Assembly (NCBI GenBank): GCA_017424125.1
Contig: JAFPBM010000101.1
Span: 1-9,244, forward strand
DNA: 9,244 nucleotides
Source: Clostridia bacterium
GTDB lineage: Bacteria; Bacillota; Clostridia; Oscillospirales; Acutalibacteraceae
Direction: 5' to 3'
The position numbers and the translations under genes were made by a program. Below, piece by piece: positions 1 through 6,579 of the stretch (position 1 is the stretch's first letter; each line of letters begins with the position of its first letter). Below the pieces are notes generated by a model. That model was given only the letters and a program-made list of their open reading frames with translations. It was not told where the DNA came from and ran no database searches.

Positions 1-734
1 GCAATGTGACAACAAACGCGGTTTTCACCCGCATTATGTGTCTTGTAACTGAAAGGCACGATTATATCGTCGCCCTCTTGCACTTCCATTTTGGAAAAAT
101 CAATACTGTCACGCAGTACTCGTGCGGGGGTGCCTGTTTTGAAACGGCGCAGCGGAATATTCAATTTATAAAGCGCACCCGAAAGTTGCGTTGCGGCAAA
201 CGTGCCGTCGGGTCCGCCCTCATAGTTGACTTCACCCACGAAAATTCTGCCGCCCAAAAATGTGCCCGTTGCCAAAATTACGGTTTTGCATACGTATTCT
301 GCACCAAGCATAGTAACAACGTGCCAACCGTCATCTTTTTTGTATAGGTCAACAACCTCTGCCTGTTTTACGTCAAGGTTTTTTTGCTTTTCAACGGCGT
401 GTTTCATATATTCGCTGTAACGGCGGCGGTCAATCTGTGCGCGAAGCGAATGTACGGCTGGGCCTTTGCCGAGATTAAGCATACGGCTTTGCAACATATT
501 TGCGTCTGCCGCTTTGCCCATCTCGCCCCCAAGCGCGTCCACTTCACGCACAAGGTGTCCCTTTGCGGTGCCGCCGATGGACGGGTTACAGGGCATATTG
601 CCCACCCAGTCTAAATTTATTGTGAACATTATGGTCTGGACACCGAGTCGCGCGGCGGCTAAAGCCGCTTCAATTCCCGCGTGACCTGCGCCTATTACCG
701 CAACGTCTACTTGTCCTGCGCTGTATTTTTTCAT
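1..734 (-). CDS. mnmG: MnmG (GidA), tRNA uridine-5-carboxymethylaminomethyl synthesis enzyme, N-terminal part
   Basis: FAD-dependent partner of MnmE. Together they install the (carboxymethyl)aminomethyl group on the wobble uridine (U34) of certain tRNAs in the cytoplasm. Only the first 244 codons are in the window; the gene continues past base 1 (the full family is about 620-630 residues). Visible motifs are the Rossmann FAD loop GAGHAG (residues 15-20), the family signature PCNPSIGG followed by TAKGHLVREVDALGG (48-70), KGPAVHSLRAQIDR (90-103), ATGTFLGG (155-162) and RFKTGTPAR (197-205). The ATG at 734-732 begins 6 nt after the mnmE stop codon. Its Shine-Dalgarno (AGGAAAG/TAGGA) overlaps that stop, so the two genes are co-transcribed and probably translationally coupled. 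The residues visible fit an ordinary, functional MnmG. Confidence 0.97.
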   Translation of the reverse strand, partial: MKKYSAGQVDVAVIGAGHAGIEAALAAARLGVQTIMFTINLDWVGNMPCNPSIGGTAKGHLVREVDALGGEMGKAADANMLQSRMLNLGKGPAVHSLRAQIDRRRYSEYMKHAVEKQKNLDVKQAEVVDLYKKDDGWHVVTMLGAEYVCKTVILATGTFLGGRIFVGEVNYEGGPDGTFAATQLSGALYKLNIPLRRFKTGTPARVLRDSIDFSKMEVQEGDDIIVPFSYKTHNAGENRVCCHI

Positions 735-740
735 AAAATC

Positions 741-2099
741 CTACTTTCCTACACAGAATCGGCTGAATACTTCGTTTGTGACCGCCTCTGTCACACGTTC
801 GCCCGAAAGTTCCAAAAGTGCGGACAAGGCGTCGTCCGCGCAAATTCCAACGGCGTCTAAAGTAAAGCCGTCTTCCATAGTAGAGAGCGCCTCGCAAACC
901 GCAGAATATGCCCTGTTTGCACAGTCGCGTTGGCGTTCGGTAGTCAGCACCGCAACGTCTGCTTTAAGGTTATAAGCACCAGACGCGGTGAAAATCGCCT
1001 CTTTTAATTCTTCGGTACCCGCACCCTCTTTTGCCGATATTAAAACGGGGGACAGGGGGGCAAAATCCGCCAAAGCGACCTTTAGCGGCATATCGGTTTT
1101 ATTAACAACTGCAATTGCGTTTTTGTTTTTAATAATTTCTAAAATGTGTCGGTCGTCCGAAGAAAGCGCCCTTGTGCCGTCAAATACTGCAAGAATAAGT
1201 TGCGCTTCGTTCGCCGCTTTACAGGCGAGTTCTACGCCGATAGATTCTACTTCGTCAGAAGTTTCGTGTACGCCCGCCGTATCGGCAAGACGAAGACGGA
1301 TATCGCCAACGCGTACCGTTTCTTCAACAACGTCGCGCGTTGTACCCGCAACCGCCGTAACAATAGAGCGTGTGTCACCCGCAAGCATATTCATAAGTGT
1401 TGATTTGCCAACGTTTGGTGCACCTATGATGGCAGTTTTTATACCCTCGCGGACAATTTTACCCGCATCGAAGTTTGAAAGCAATGCGAACAGAGCCGAT
1501 TTGCACCTTATAAGACTTGTTTTAACCGTGTCGGCGTCGGCTTCGGGCAGGTCTTCGTCGGGATAATCGGCATAGACCGCCATTGCCGCCGTGACCGCAA
1601 GTAAATCGGTTTTGATTTTTTCAATTTCCCTATGCACCCTGCCCGTTTTGGAGGCAAGGGCAATTTTGTGTTCTTGCTCACCCTGTGCCGATATGAGTGC
1701 CATTACGCTTTCGGCTTCGGATAAATCCATCTTGCCGTTTTCATACGCGCGGCGCGTAAACTCGCCCGCCGCTGCAGGTGTTGCTCCCGCTGCAAACGTG
1801 GCGCGCAAAAGCGCACGTGTTATGTATACACCGCCGTGGGTGGAAAGTTCAATTACGTCCTCGCCCGTGTAACTTTTGGGCGCGGCAAATACAAGCGCCA
1901 CCGCCTCGTCAAGCATCTGCCCGTCGTGGTAAACGGCACCGAAAAGCGCAGTATAACCCTTGGCATCTGCTATTTTCTTTCCGCTTTTTGATTTGAAAAC
2001 TTTATCTGCAATCGCTCTTGCATCTGTGCCGGAGATTCGCACAGTGCCAATACCGCCCTCGCCGAGAGGGGTAGAAATTGCGGCTATTGTGGTACTCAT
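741..2099 (-). CDS. mnmE: MnmE (TrmE/ThdF), tRNA modification GTPase
   Basis: GTPase that works with MnmG in the wobble-uridine modification of tRNA. The product is 452 residues, close to the E. coli length. Order: N-terminal tetrahydrofolate-binding domain (about 1-118), helical domain with the inserted G domain, and C-terminal helix. G motifs: P-loop GAPNVGKS (226-233), GTTRD (252-256), DTAG (273-276), NKTD (333-336), SAKEG (355-359). The C-terminus is FCVGK, keeping the conserved C-x-G-K cysteine (Cys449). I place the start at 2099 because a strong GAGGTGAG ribosome site (2103-2110) sits just upstream. An in-frame ATG at 2123 would lie inside the promoter -10 box and would add eight non-conserved residues. 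First gene of an mnmE-mnmG operon. The rnpA-yidC-jag genes that often precede mnmE are not here; the neighbour is a divergent gdhA. Confidence 0.97.
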   Translation of the reverse strand: MSTTIAAISTPLGEGGIGTVRISGTDARAIADKVFKSKSGKKIADAKGYTALFGAVYHDGQMLDEAVALVFAAPKSYTGEDVIELSTHGGVYITRALLRATFAAGATPAAAGEFTRRAYENGKMDLSEAESVMALISAQGEQEHKIALASKTGRVHREIEKIKTDLLAVTAAMAVYADYPDEDLPEADADTVKTSLIRCKSALFALLSNFDAGKIVREGIKTAIIGAPNVGKSTLMNMLAGDTRSIVTAVAGTTRDVVEETVRVGDIRLRLADTAGVHETSDEVESIGVELACKAANEAQLILAVFDGTRALSSDDRHILEIIKNKNAIAVVNKTDMPLKVALADFAPLSPVLISAKEGAGTEELKEAIFTASGAYNLKADVAVLTTERQRDCANRAYSAVCEALSTMEDGFTLDAVGICADDALSALLELSGERVTEAVTNEVFSRFCVGK

Positions 2100-2118
2100 A
2101 TTCTCACCTCGATTTAAT

Positions 2119-2147
2119 ATCATAACATATTATCTTATTTAATTCAA
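2119..2147 (-). promoter_or_regulatory. Promoter of mnmE-mnmG
   Basis: Read on the minus strand, a -35 box TTGAAT (2142-2147) is followed by a 17-nt spacer and a -10 box TATGAT (2119-2124). A TG one base ahead of the -10 box makes an extended -10. Transcription would begin near 2111-2113, giving a leader of only about a dozen bases that is mostly the ribosome binding site. The -35 box lies inside the left arm of the palindrome at 2141-2159. Confidence 0.65.
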
Positions 2148-2159
2148 TAAAATTGAATT
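2141..2159. repeat. Perfect 8-bp inverted repeat between mnmE and gdhA
   Basis: AATTCAAT, three A residues, then ATTGAATT: arms 2141-2148 and 2152-2159 match perfectly. It covers the -35 box of the mnmE promoter and lies about 20 bp upstream of the gdhA -35 box. Its size and position suit a dimeric repressor or activator site, but the arms are very AT-rich, so chance is possible. It is not a terminator: nothing reads towards it. Confidence 0.35.
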
Positions 2160-2177
2160 GAAGTCGGTAATTTTTTG

Positions 2178-2217
2178 TTGACTTTTGCGGTTTAGCGTGT
2201 TAAACTGTCAATATAAT
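2178..2217 (+). promoter_or_regulatory. Promoter region of gdhA
   Basis: The best reading is -35 TTGACT (2178-2183), a 17-nt spacer, and -10 TAAACT (2201-2206) with an extended TG at 2198-2199; transcription would start near 2213. A perfect TATAAT (2212-2217) lies just downstream, but only poor -35 matches lie at the right distance (TTTAGC, 15 nt upstream). It may be a second start. Either start gives a short leader ahead of the GAGGG ribosome site at 2229-2233. Confidence 0.55.
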
Positions 2218-2240
2218 TTTTTTTAGAAGAGGGAATTATA

Positions 2241-3596
2241 ATGAAATTGAAAAATGAGTATTTGATTAGGGTTTATGAAACCGTTGCTCAAAGAAACGCG
2301 GGCGAGCCCGAGTTTTTACAGGCAGTTTTAGAGGTTTTGGAATCTCTTGAGCCTGTTGTTGAGCAGGACCCGCGCCTTGAAAAATGGGGCGTTATGGAAA
2401 GAATTGTTGAGCCCGAGCGTATGATTACCTTCCGCGTTTCGTGGATGGACGATGCAGGCAACGTACAGGTTAACCGCGGTTACCGCGTACAGTTTAACTC
2501 GGCTATCGGTCCTTATAAGGGCGGTATCCGTTTGCATCCTTCGGTTAACGCATCGGTTATTAAGTTCCTCGGCTTTGAGCAGACCTTCAAAAACAGTCTT
2601 ACCGGTCTTCCCATGGGCGGCGGCAAGGGCGGTTCCGACTTTGACCCCCGCGGCAAGTCTGACGCCGAGATTATGCGTTTCTGCCAGAGTTTCATGACAG
2701 AACTCTCGAAACACATTGGCCCCGATACCGACGTTCCCGCTGGTGACATCGGCGTTGGCGCACGTGAGGTTGGCTATCTTTACGGTCAGTATAAGCGCCT
2801 TCGTAATGAGTTTACAGGCGTTCTCACAGGTAAGGGCCGCTCGTTCGGCGGTTCGCTCATTCGTCCCGAGGCTACAGGTTTCGGCGCTGTTTACTACACC
2901 GTTGAAATGCTCAAGACCTTTGGTGAGGATATAAAGGGCAAGACGTTTGCCGTTTCGGGCTTTGGTAACGTTGCTTGGGGTACCGTTAAGAAGATTACGG
3001 AACTCGGCGGTAAGGTTGTTACCATTTCGGGACCTGACGGATACATATACGACCCCGACGGTGTTTCTACCGAAGAAAAAATCAACTTTATGCTTGAGAT
3101 GCGCGCATCAGGACGCGATAAGGTTAAAGATTATGCAGATAAGTTCGGCGTACAGTATTTCGAAGGCAAACGTCCGTGGGAACAGAAGGTTGACGTTATT
3201 ATGCCTTGCGCAACACAGAACGAAGTATCGCTTGACGACGCTAAAAACATTGTTGCTAACGGCGTTAAGTATTACGTTGAGGTTTCCAATATGCCCACAA
3301 CCGAAGAGGCTGTTGCATACTTAAAAGAAAACAAGGTTGTAATCGCTCCTTCAAAGGCAGTTAACGCAGGCGGCGTTGCCGTTTCGGGCCTTGAGATGAG
3401 CCAGAACTCAATGAGATACAGTTGGACAGCCGAAGAAGTTGACGCAAAACTTCACCAGATTATGAGCGACATTTATAAGAACTCTTACGATGCCGCAAAG
3501 AAATTCGGTATGGAAGGCGACCTTATTGCAGGTGCAAACATTGCAGGCTTTATGAAGGTTGCAGATGCTATGATTGCCGAAGGCGTTGCATATTAA
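2241..3596 (+). CDS. gdhA: Glutamate dehydrogenase, hexameric clostridial type, probably NAD-specific
   Basis: Interconverts glutamate and 2-oxoglutarate plus ammonia in the cytoplasm, the main link between amino-acid fermentation or ammonia assimilation and central carbon. The 451-residue length is standard for the small hexameric enzymes. Substrate and catalytic residues are present: Lys93 in PYKGGIR, Lys117 in QTFKN, Lys129 in PMGGGKGG and Asp169 in PAGDIG, matching K89, K113, K125 and D165 of the C. symbiosum enzyme. The dinucleotide fold starts at GFGNVA (240-245). Phe241, Pro265 and Asp266 (in SGPDG) match Phe238, Pro262 and Asp263 of C. symbiosum GDH, residues linked to its NAD preference, so NAD use is more likely than the NADP label commonly given to this family. 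The ATG has a GAGGG ribosome site 7 nt upstream. The gene is a single unit with its own promoter and terminator. Confidence 0.96.
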   Translation: MKLKNEYLIRVYETVAQRNAGEPEFLQAVLEVLESLEPVVEQDPRLEKWGVMERIVEPERMITFRVSWMDDAGNVQVNRGYRVQFNSAIGPYKGGIRLHPSVNASVIKFLGFEQTFKNSLTGLPMGGGKGGSDFDPRGKSDAEIMRFCQSFMTELSKHIGPDTDVPAGDIGVGAREVGYLYGQYKRLRNEFTGVLTGKGRSFGGSLIRPEATGFGAVYYTVEMLKTFGEDIKGKTFAVSGFGNVAWGTVKKITELGGKVVTISGPDGYIYDPDGVSTEEKINFMLEMRASGRDKVKDYADKFGVQYFEGKRPWEQKVDVIMPCATQNEVSLDDAKNIVANGVKYYVEVSNMPTTEEAVAYLKENKVVIAPSKAVNAGGVAVSGLEMSQNSMRYSWTAEEVDAKLHQIMSDIYKNSYDAAKKFGMEGDLIAGANIAGFMKVADAMIAEGVAY

Positions 3597-3600
3597 ACCA

Positions 3601-3631
3601 AAAAAACAGGGCTCTGTGAGCCCTGTTTTTT
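3601..3631 (+). terminator. Rho-independent terminator of gdhA (bidirectional)
   Basis: Stem ACAGGGCTC (3606-3614), loop TGT, and GAGCCCTGT (3618-3626), extended by A residues pairing with T residues out to 3601/3631. A run of T follows on the plus strand. The mirrored A/T flanks let it also work for transcripts arriving from the minus-strand gene at 3674-4444. It begins 4 nt after the gdhA stop codon. Confidence 0.9.
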
Positions 3632-3649
3632 AGTTAATAGTGAGTTTAT

Positions 3650-3680
3650 AAAAAGGGGCATTTATGCCCTTTTTTATTTT
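3650..3680 (-). terminator. Second hairpin terminator, for the minus-strand membrane protein gene
   Basis: Stem GGGCA (3656-3660), loop TTTA, TGCCC (3665-3669), extended by a G-T pair and A/T pairs out to 3650/3675. On the minus strand it is followed by TTTTTAT. On the plus strand it is followed by a long T-rich tract, so it may also back up the gdhA terminator. The stop codon of the minus-strand gene (3674-3676) lies at the foot of the stem. Confidence 0.75.
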
Positions 3681-4444
3681 TTATATAAACTAAAGGTGTA
3701 AACAATGCTGTAAATGGCGGTTGCGCCGCAAAGGGCTAATCCGTGTGGATTGTCGTGCACAAGGTTTTCTGCCGACATTCCGAAAGCAATAACCTGTGGC
3801 ACAAAACAGCAAAGTGCAAACATAGAACAAATTATGCCAACAGGCAAAAGCAACGCGCTTTTTAGGGGTATTCCGTTTTCAAGTTTTGCGACGTAGAGGA
3901 AGAATAAGAGCGCAGAAGAAAGGAACGCAAGATAGAAAACGTTGGATGCAATAACCGAAACGGTTGAATAAACCGTAAACACGCAAATCAGTTTGAAAAG
4001 GAAGAAAAGCAGAGGGAAAATGTAAAGCAGCGAAAAGATTTTTTTATAATCATGAAAAACCTTTTTTAGCGGCATAATGCAAAAAGAAACCGCTGACAAC
4101 ACCGCGAAAATATTGGTAAGTGTAACGAAAATTACGCTGTCGGTTACGTATTCCATAAACAAAACTTCGTATAAAAACGAGAGTGCGAGCGGTATTCCGG
4201 CAATAGATAAAAGTGCCGACGGATTTTCTTCACGTTTTGGTTGTCTTAAATCAAAAAACGCAACCGCCGCAGAGCAAAGTGCCGCCAAAACGATAAACAC
4301 TGTAAGCGCTACAGCAAGTGTGTGACTTTCGGATTTGAAAAATCCGCTTTTTTCCTCTGTTAAATATAAAATTTGTGCACACCGTGCATAGACCGCCATT
4401 ATCGCGGCGGCAACATAAAACAAACTTACGCGTGTATGCTTCAT
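3674..4444 (-). CDS. Hypothetical polytopic membrane protein, about eight helices
   Basis: Family not recognised. The 256-residue product is almost wholly hydrophobic, with likely membrane segments near residues 6-28, 42-64, 77-97, 103-124, 137-158, 166-186, 196-221 and 235-254. Short charged loops separate them (for example RQPKREEN at 67-74 and KKVFHDYKK at 127-135). No signal peptide, ATP-binding, catalytic or metal-binding motif is apparent. Several cysteines lie within helices (Cys57, 122, 154, 206, 212, 213), with no CxxC pair. I chose the ATG at 4444 because AAAGGG lies 9 nt upstream; an in-frame TTG at 4462 overlaps that site and has no ribosome site of its own. The gene is monocistronic, divergent from spoIID and convergent with gdhA. 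Only a weak promoter candidate is visible upstream (TTGTCC, 19 nt, TAAAAT on the minus strand). A sporulation role is possible from its position beside spoIID, but nothing in the protein shows it. Confidence 0.8.
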   Translation of the reverse strand: MKHTRVSLFYVAAAIMAVYARCAQILYLTEEKSGFFKSESHTLAVALTVFIVLAALCSAAVAFFDLRQPKREENPSALLSIAGIPLALSFLYEVLFMEYVTDSVIFVTLTNIFAVLSAVSFCIMPLKKVFHDYKKIFSLLYIFPLLFFLFKLICVFTVYSTVSVIASNVFYLAFLSSALLFFLYVAKLENGIPLKSALLLPVGIICSMFALCCFVPQVIAFGMSAENLVHDNPHGLALCGATAIYSIVYTFSLYKK

Positions 4445-4548
4445 GCGCTCACGCCCTTTCAAGAATTATTTTAAAAAACAAAACATATTATTGGACAAGG
4501 ACTATTTTACAGAAAAAGGCTTAAAAAGTCAATAAAGGAGTAATAAAA

Positions 4549-5478
4549 ATGAGAAACGTATATTCCGTACTTGCAATAATACTGTTTATGTGTATGCTGC
4601 TGATTCCGCTTTTAGCAATGGAAACAGATGGCGAAAACAAAAGTATTTTGCCGCCCGTAACAGAAGAAAAAGAAGACGTTTTCAGGGTTTTATGCGGTGA
4701 AGAGGTGGCAACACTTTCGGCAGAGGAATATATAACGGGTGTTGTGGCGGCAGAGATGCCTGTGCTTTATGAAACGGAAGCATTAAAAGCGCAGGCGGTT
4801 GCGGCATATACCTATGCAGCAAGGAAACGCGCTACGGCAGAGGGCGAATACGATATAACGAACGACCACACAAAAGACCAATCGTACATAAACGAGGCGG
4901 CACAAAGGGAAAAATGGGGAGAAAAATATGAGGAATACAGCCAAAAAATAAAGTCGGCAGTAACGTCGGTTGCGGGCAAAAAACTTATATACAAAGATGA
5001 GTTATGCCTGTCGGTATATCACGCAATATCGTCGGGCAAAACCGAAAGCGCAGAAAATTTTTGGGACAAAGAATACCCTTATCTTTGCTCTGTGGAAAGT
5101 GTTTACGATATTTTATCGCCCGATTATAAAACCGAAAAAACCGTGACGCAAGACGAAATTAAAACTGCATTTTCGGACGTCACTTTTACCGAAGACCCGC
5201 AAGAATGGTTTTCCGATACCGTGAAAACACAGGTCGGCACAGTGACGGAAATCACCTTTTGTAACACAAAAATAAAAGGGACAGTCTTTCGCGAAAAACT
5301 GTCCCTTCGGTCACAAAATTTCGATATAGAGTTTATAGACGGAGTATTTAAAATAACGGTGCGAGGTTACGGCCACGGCGTTGGAATGAGCCAGTACGGT
5401 GCCAACTGTATGGCAAAACAAGGCGCAAAATATGATGAAATTTTACTCGCTTACTATAAAGGCGCAAAGATAGAATAA
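4549..5478 (+). CDS. spoIID: SpoIID, stage II sporulation peptidoglycan lytic transglycosylase
   Basis: Membrane-anchored enzyme of the DMP complex. In the mother cell it cleaves glycan strands of septal peptidoglycan so that the engulfing membrane can migrate round the forespore. The 309-residue product has an N-terminal membrane anchor (about 4-23), then a SpoIID/LytB domain: VVAAEM with the catalytic glutamate candidate Glu69, EALKAQAVAAYTYA (77-90), the HAISSGKTESAENFW region (158-172), and the C-terminal signature RGYGHGVGMSQYGA (272-285). The length is slightly below that of the B. subtilis protein (about 340). The ATG has AAAGGAG (4534-4540) 8 nt upstream. I could not find a convincing sigma-E promoter in 4463-4533, although sigma-E control is usual for this family. 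The stop codon is only 5 nt from the stop of the convergent rnfA-like gene, and no terminator for spoIID is visible between them. Confidence 0.9.
   Translation: MRNVYSVLAIILFMCMLLIPLLAMETDGENKSILPPVTEEKEDVFRVLCGEEVATLSAEEYITGVVAAEMPVLYETEALKAQAVAAYTYAARKRATAEGEYDITNDHTKDQSYINEAAQREKWGEKYEEYSQKIKSAVTSVAGKKLIYKDELCLSVYHAISSGKTESAENFWDKEYPYLCSVESVYDILSPDYKTEKTVTQDEIKTAFSDVTFTEDPQEWFSDTVKTQVGTVTEITFCNTKIKGTVFREKLSLRSQNFDIEFIDGVFKITVRGYGHGVGMSQYGANCMAKQGAKYDEILLAYYKGAKIE
5270..5307 (-). terminator. Probable terminator of the Rnf-like operon, inside spoIID
   Basis: A perfect 10-bp inverted repeat, AAGGGACAGT (5276-5285) and ACTGTCCCTT (5298-5307), with a loop that can pair further (TTT, CGCG, AAA). 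On the plus strand no T-run follows. On the minus strand the stem is followed at once by TTTTATTTTTGTG, the layout of an intrinsic terminator. It lies about 180-200 nt beyond the rnfA-like stop codon, so it would end the minus-strand operon transcript within the antisense of spoIID. Confidence 0.65.
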
Positions 5479-5483
5479 TTTAA

Positions 5484-6032
5484 TTACGCAAGACCGTAAA
5501 AAATGAGAGAAATTATTGAAACTATAACAAGGTCAAGCGGGGTGCCCTTCAAAAATTCGGGCACACGCGAATGCTTCAGAGACAACTGTACGCAGTAAAA
5601 AATTGCAAGTACAAGCAAAAGACCGAGTCCGTAAAAAAGTGCGGCTAAAAGCGCATAAAGAACGTTTTGTTCCATAGCGCAAAGTGCGGCAATACCAAGA
5701 GAAATTCCGTATGCCACAAGCAGTTGATATTTGTCAAAACCGCTTTTCAAAAACGGTAAATATTTATGTGATAAAAACATAACCGCCGCCGTAACAGATG
5801 CATATAAAAGTGTAAAAAGCGCAGAAAGTTTAAGCGGTATTAGCAAGTATGCGAAAACAGGGTAACAAACGACGGTTGAAAGTATTGCACCCGCCGTACT
5901 GAAAGCGCCCAGATAAACGCTTTTGCGGAAAGTATCAGACGAAAGTGTGCCGCCGTTTACACCGATATATCGGTAACAAACAATGTTTTTTGTAAACAGA
6001 CTTGCAAAAAGGATGGCAAAAAGTTTAGTCAT
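5484..6032 (-). CDS. RnfA-like membrane subunit, divergent, lacking the cluster cysteines
   Basis: Related to RnfA/NqrE, an integral membrane subunit of the ion-pumping Rnf and Na+-NQR complexes. The product is 182 residues (family about 190-200) with about six hydrophobic segments. Recognisable parts are LFTKNIVCYRYIG at 12-24 (compare the N-N/M...F-L-G region of the family), YGLG (134-137) and the VPEFLKGTPLDL segment (157-168). In NqrE and RnfA two cysteines, in GxC and NC motifs, bind a membrane [2Fe-2S] cluster. Here Asn26 takes the first position, and the second falls near Ile114 with no cysteine. Cys19 and Cys118 are nearby but off register. The ATG at 6032 has AAAGGAGG 9 nt upstream and overlaps the end of the rnfE-like gene by 8 nt. 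It is the last gene of the operon; no rnfB follows. Assignment rests on hand alignment from memory plus gene order. Confidence 0.72.
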   Translation of the reverse strand: MTKLFAILFASLFTKNIVCYRYIGVNGGTLSSDTFRKSVYLGAFSTAGAILSTVVCYPVFAYLLIPLKLSALFTLLYASVTAAVMFLSHKYLPFLKSGFDKYQLLVAYGISLGIAALCAMEQNVLYALLAALFYGLGLLLVLAIFYCVQLSLKHSRVPEFLKGTPLDLVIVSIISLIFYGLA

Positions 6033-6579
6033 TTTTCTTGTCCTCCTTTGCAAGGTAAGAAAGCACCGCCGAAAGAAGTGCCACAATAAATATTGCGCCC
6101 GCGGGCAATGTCAAAACTCGGATAGGCTCCCAAATTTGTGTTGTTTTGGGGAGTGAAAAGATTTTGCCCTGACCTAACAGTTCGCGCAAAACGCCCATCA
6201 AAAACATAATGGCAAAAAATGCAACCGAGTTAGTGGAGAGCGAAAGCGCGAATTTTTTGTTATTCTCTCCTTTTGCCAAAAAGAAGAGGAAAAAAGCCGA
6301 AACAACGCAAAGCGGTGTGTAATAAAATCCAAGTGGCAGCGTTTGCGGAACAAATATTCCCACAACCGAAACCGCCGTTCCCGCCGCAATGAGCATTACC
6401 GGGAATTTTACGTTAGCGGGTACGATTTTCGGCACAAGCAACGTGGTGGCAAACATTAAAAATACGGCGGCTATAACCGCTATTGCGGCGCGCAAAGCCG
6501 AAAGCGCCGTTGTTGTTAAATAAAGCACCGGTAGCGCTGCCGATAAGGCTAAAAGCAGGGCTTTACAATACTTTTTCAT
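6025..6579 (-). CDS. RnfE-like membrane subunit, divergent, lacking the cluster cysteines
   Basis: Related to RnfE/NqrD, the pseudo-symmetric membrane partner of RnfA/NqrE. The product is 184 residues (family about 200-230), with about six hydrophobic segments. Best-conserved parts are LPVLYLTTTA (16-25), matching the family CPALAVTT, and GVLRELLGQGKIF (129-141), matching the family G-x-R-E-L-x-G-x-G-x-L-F. The first cluster cysteine is Leu16. The second (in PLIVVNC of the family) aligns with Ala95 in PLCVVSA (89-95). Cys91 lies four residues earlier. The ATG directly abuts the stop of the upstream small gene (TAGATG), with a GAGGG site inside that gene's last codons. The 3' end overlaps the rnfA-like start by 8 nt. 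The gene is intact, with no frameshift. Whether it still carries electrons is doubtful. Confidence 0.75.
   Translation of the reverse strand: MKKYCKALLLALSAALPVLYLTTTALSALRAAIAVIAAVFLMFATTLLVPKIVPANVKFPVMLIAAGTAVSVVGIFVPQTLPLGFYYTPLCVVSAFFLFFLAKGENNKKFALSLSTNSVAFFAIMFLMGVLRELLGQGKIFSLPKTTQIWEPIRVLTLPAGAIFIVALLSAVLSYLAKEDKKND

Noticed and set aside
988..1566. Long open frame on the plus strand opposite mnmE
   Set aside because: Antisense shadow of a well-conserved gene; low-complexity Ser/Ala/Thr-rich translation and no ribosome site.
2328..2714. Open frame on the minus strand inside gdhA
   Set aside because: Antisense shadow of a highly conserved enzyme; no ribosome site or promoter and no recognisable protein.
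4445..4462. Upstream TTG start for the eight-helix membrane protein
   Set aside because: It overlaps the AAAGGG site that serves the ATG at 4444 and has no ribosome site of its own.
4463..4548. Sigma-E promoter for spoIID
   Set aside because: A CATATT at 4484-4489 resembles a -35 element, but nothing at the right distance resembles the sigma-E -10 element; sigma-A matches are also poor (TGGACA at 4492-4497 without a -10).
5542..5564. Hairpin GTGCCC/GGGCAC just past spoIID as a spoIID terminator
   Set aside because: Only six base pairs with a long loop and no following T-run on the plus strand; it lies in the coding region of the rnfA-like gene.
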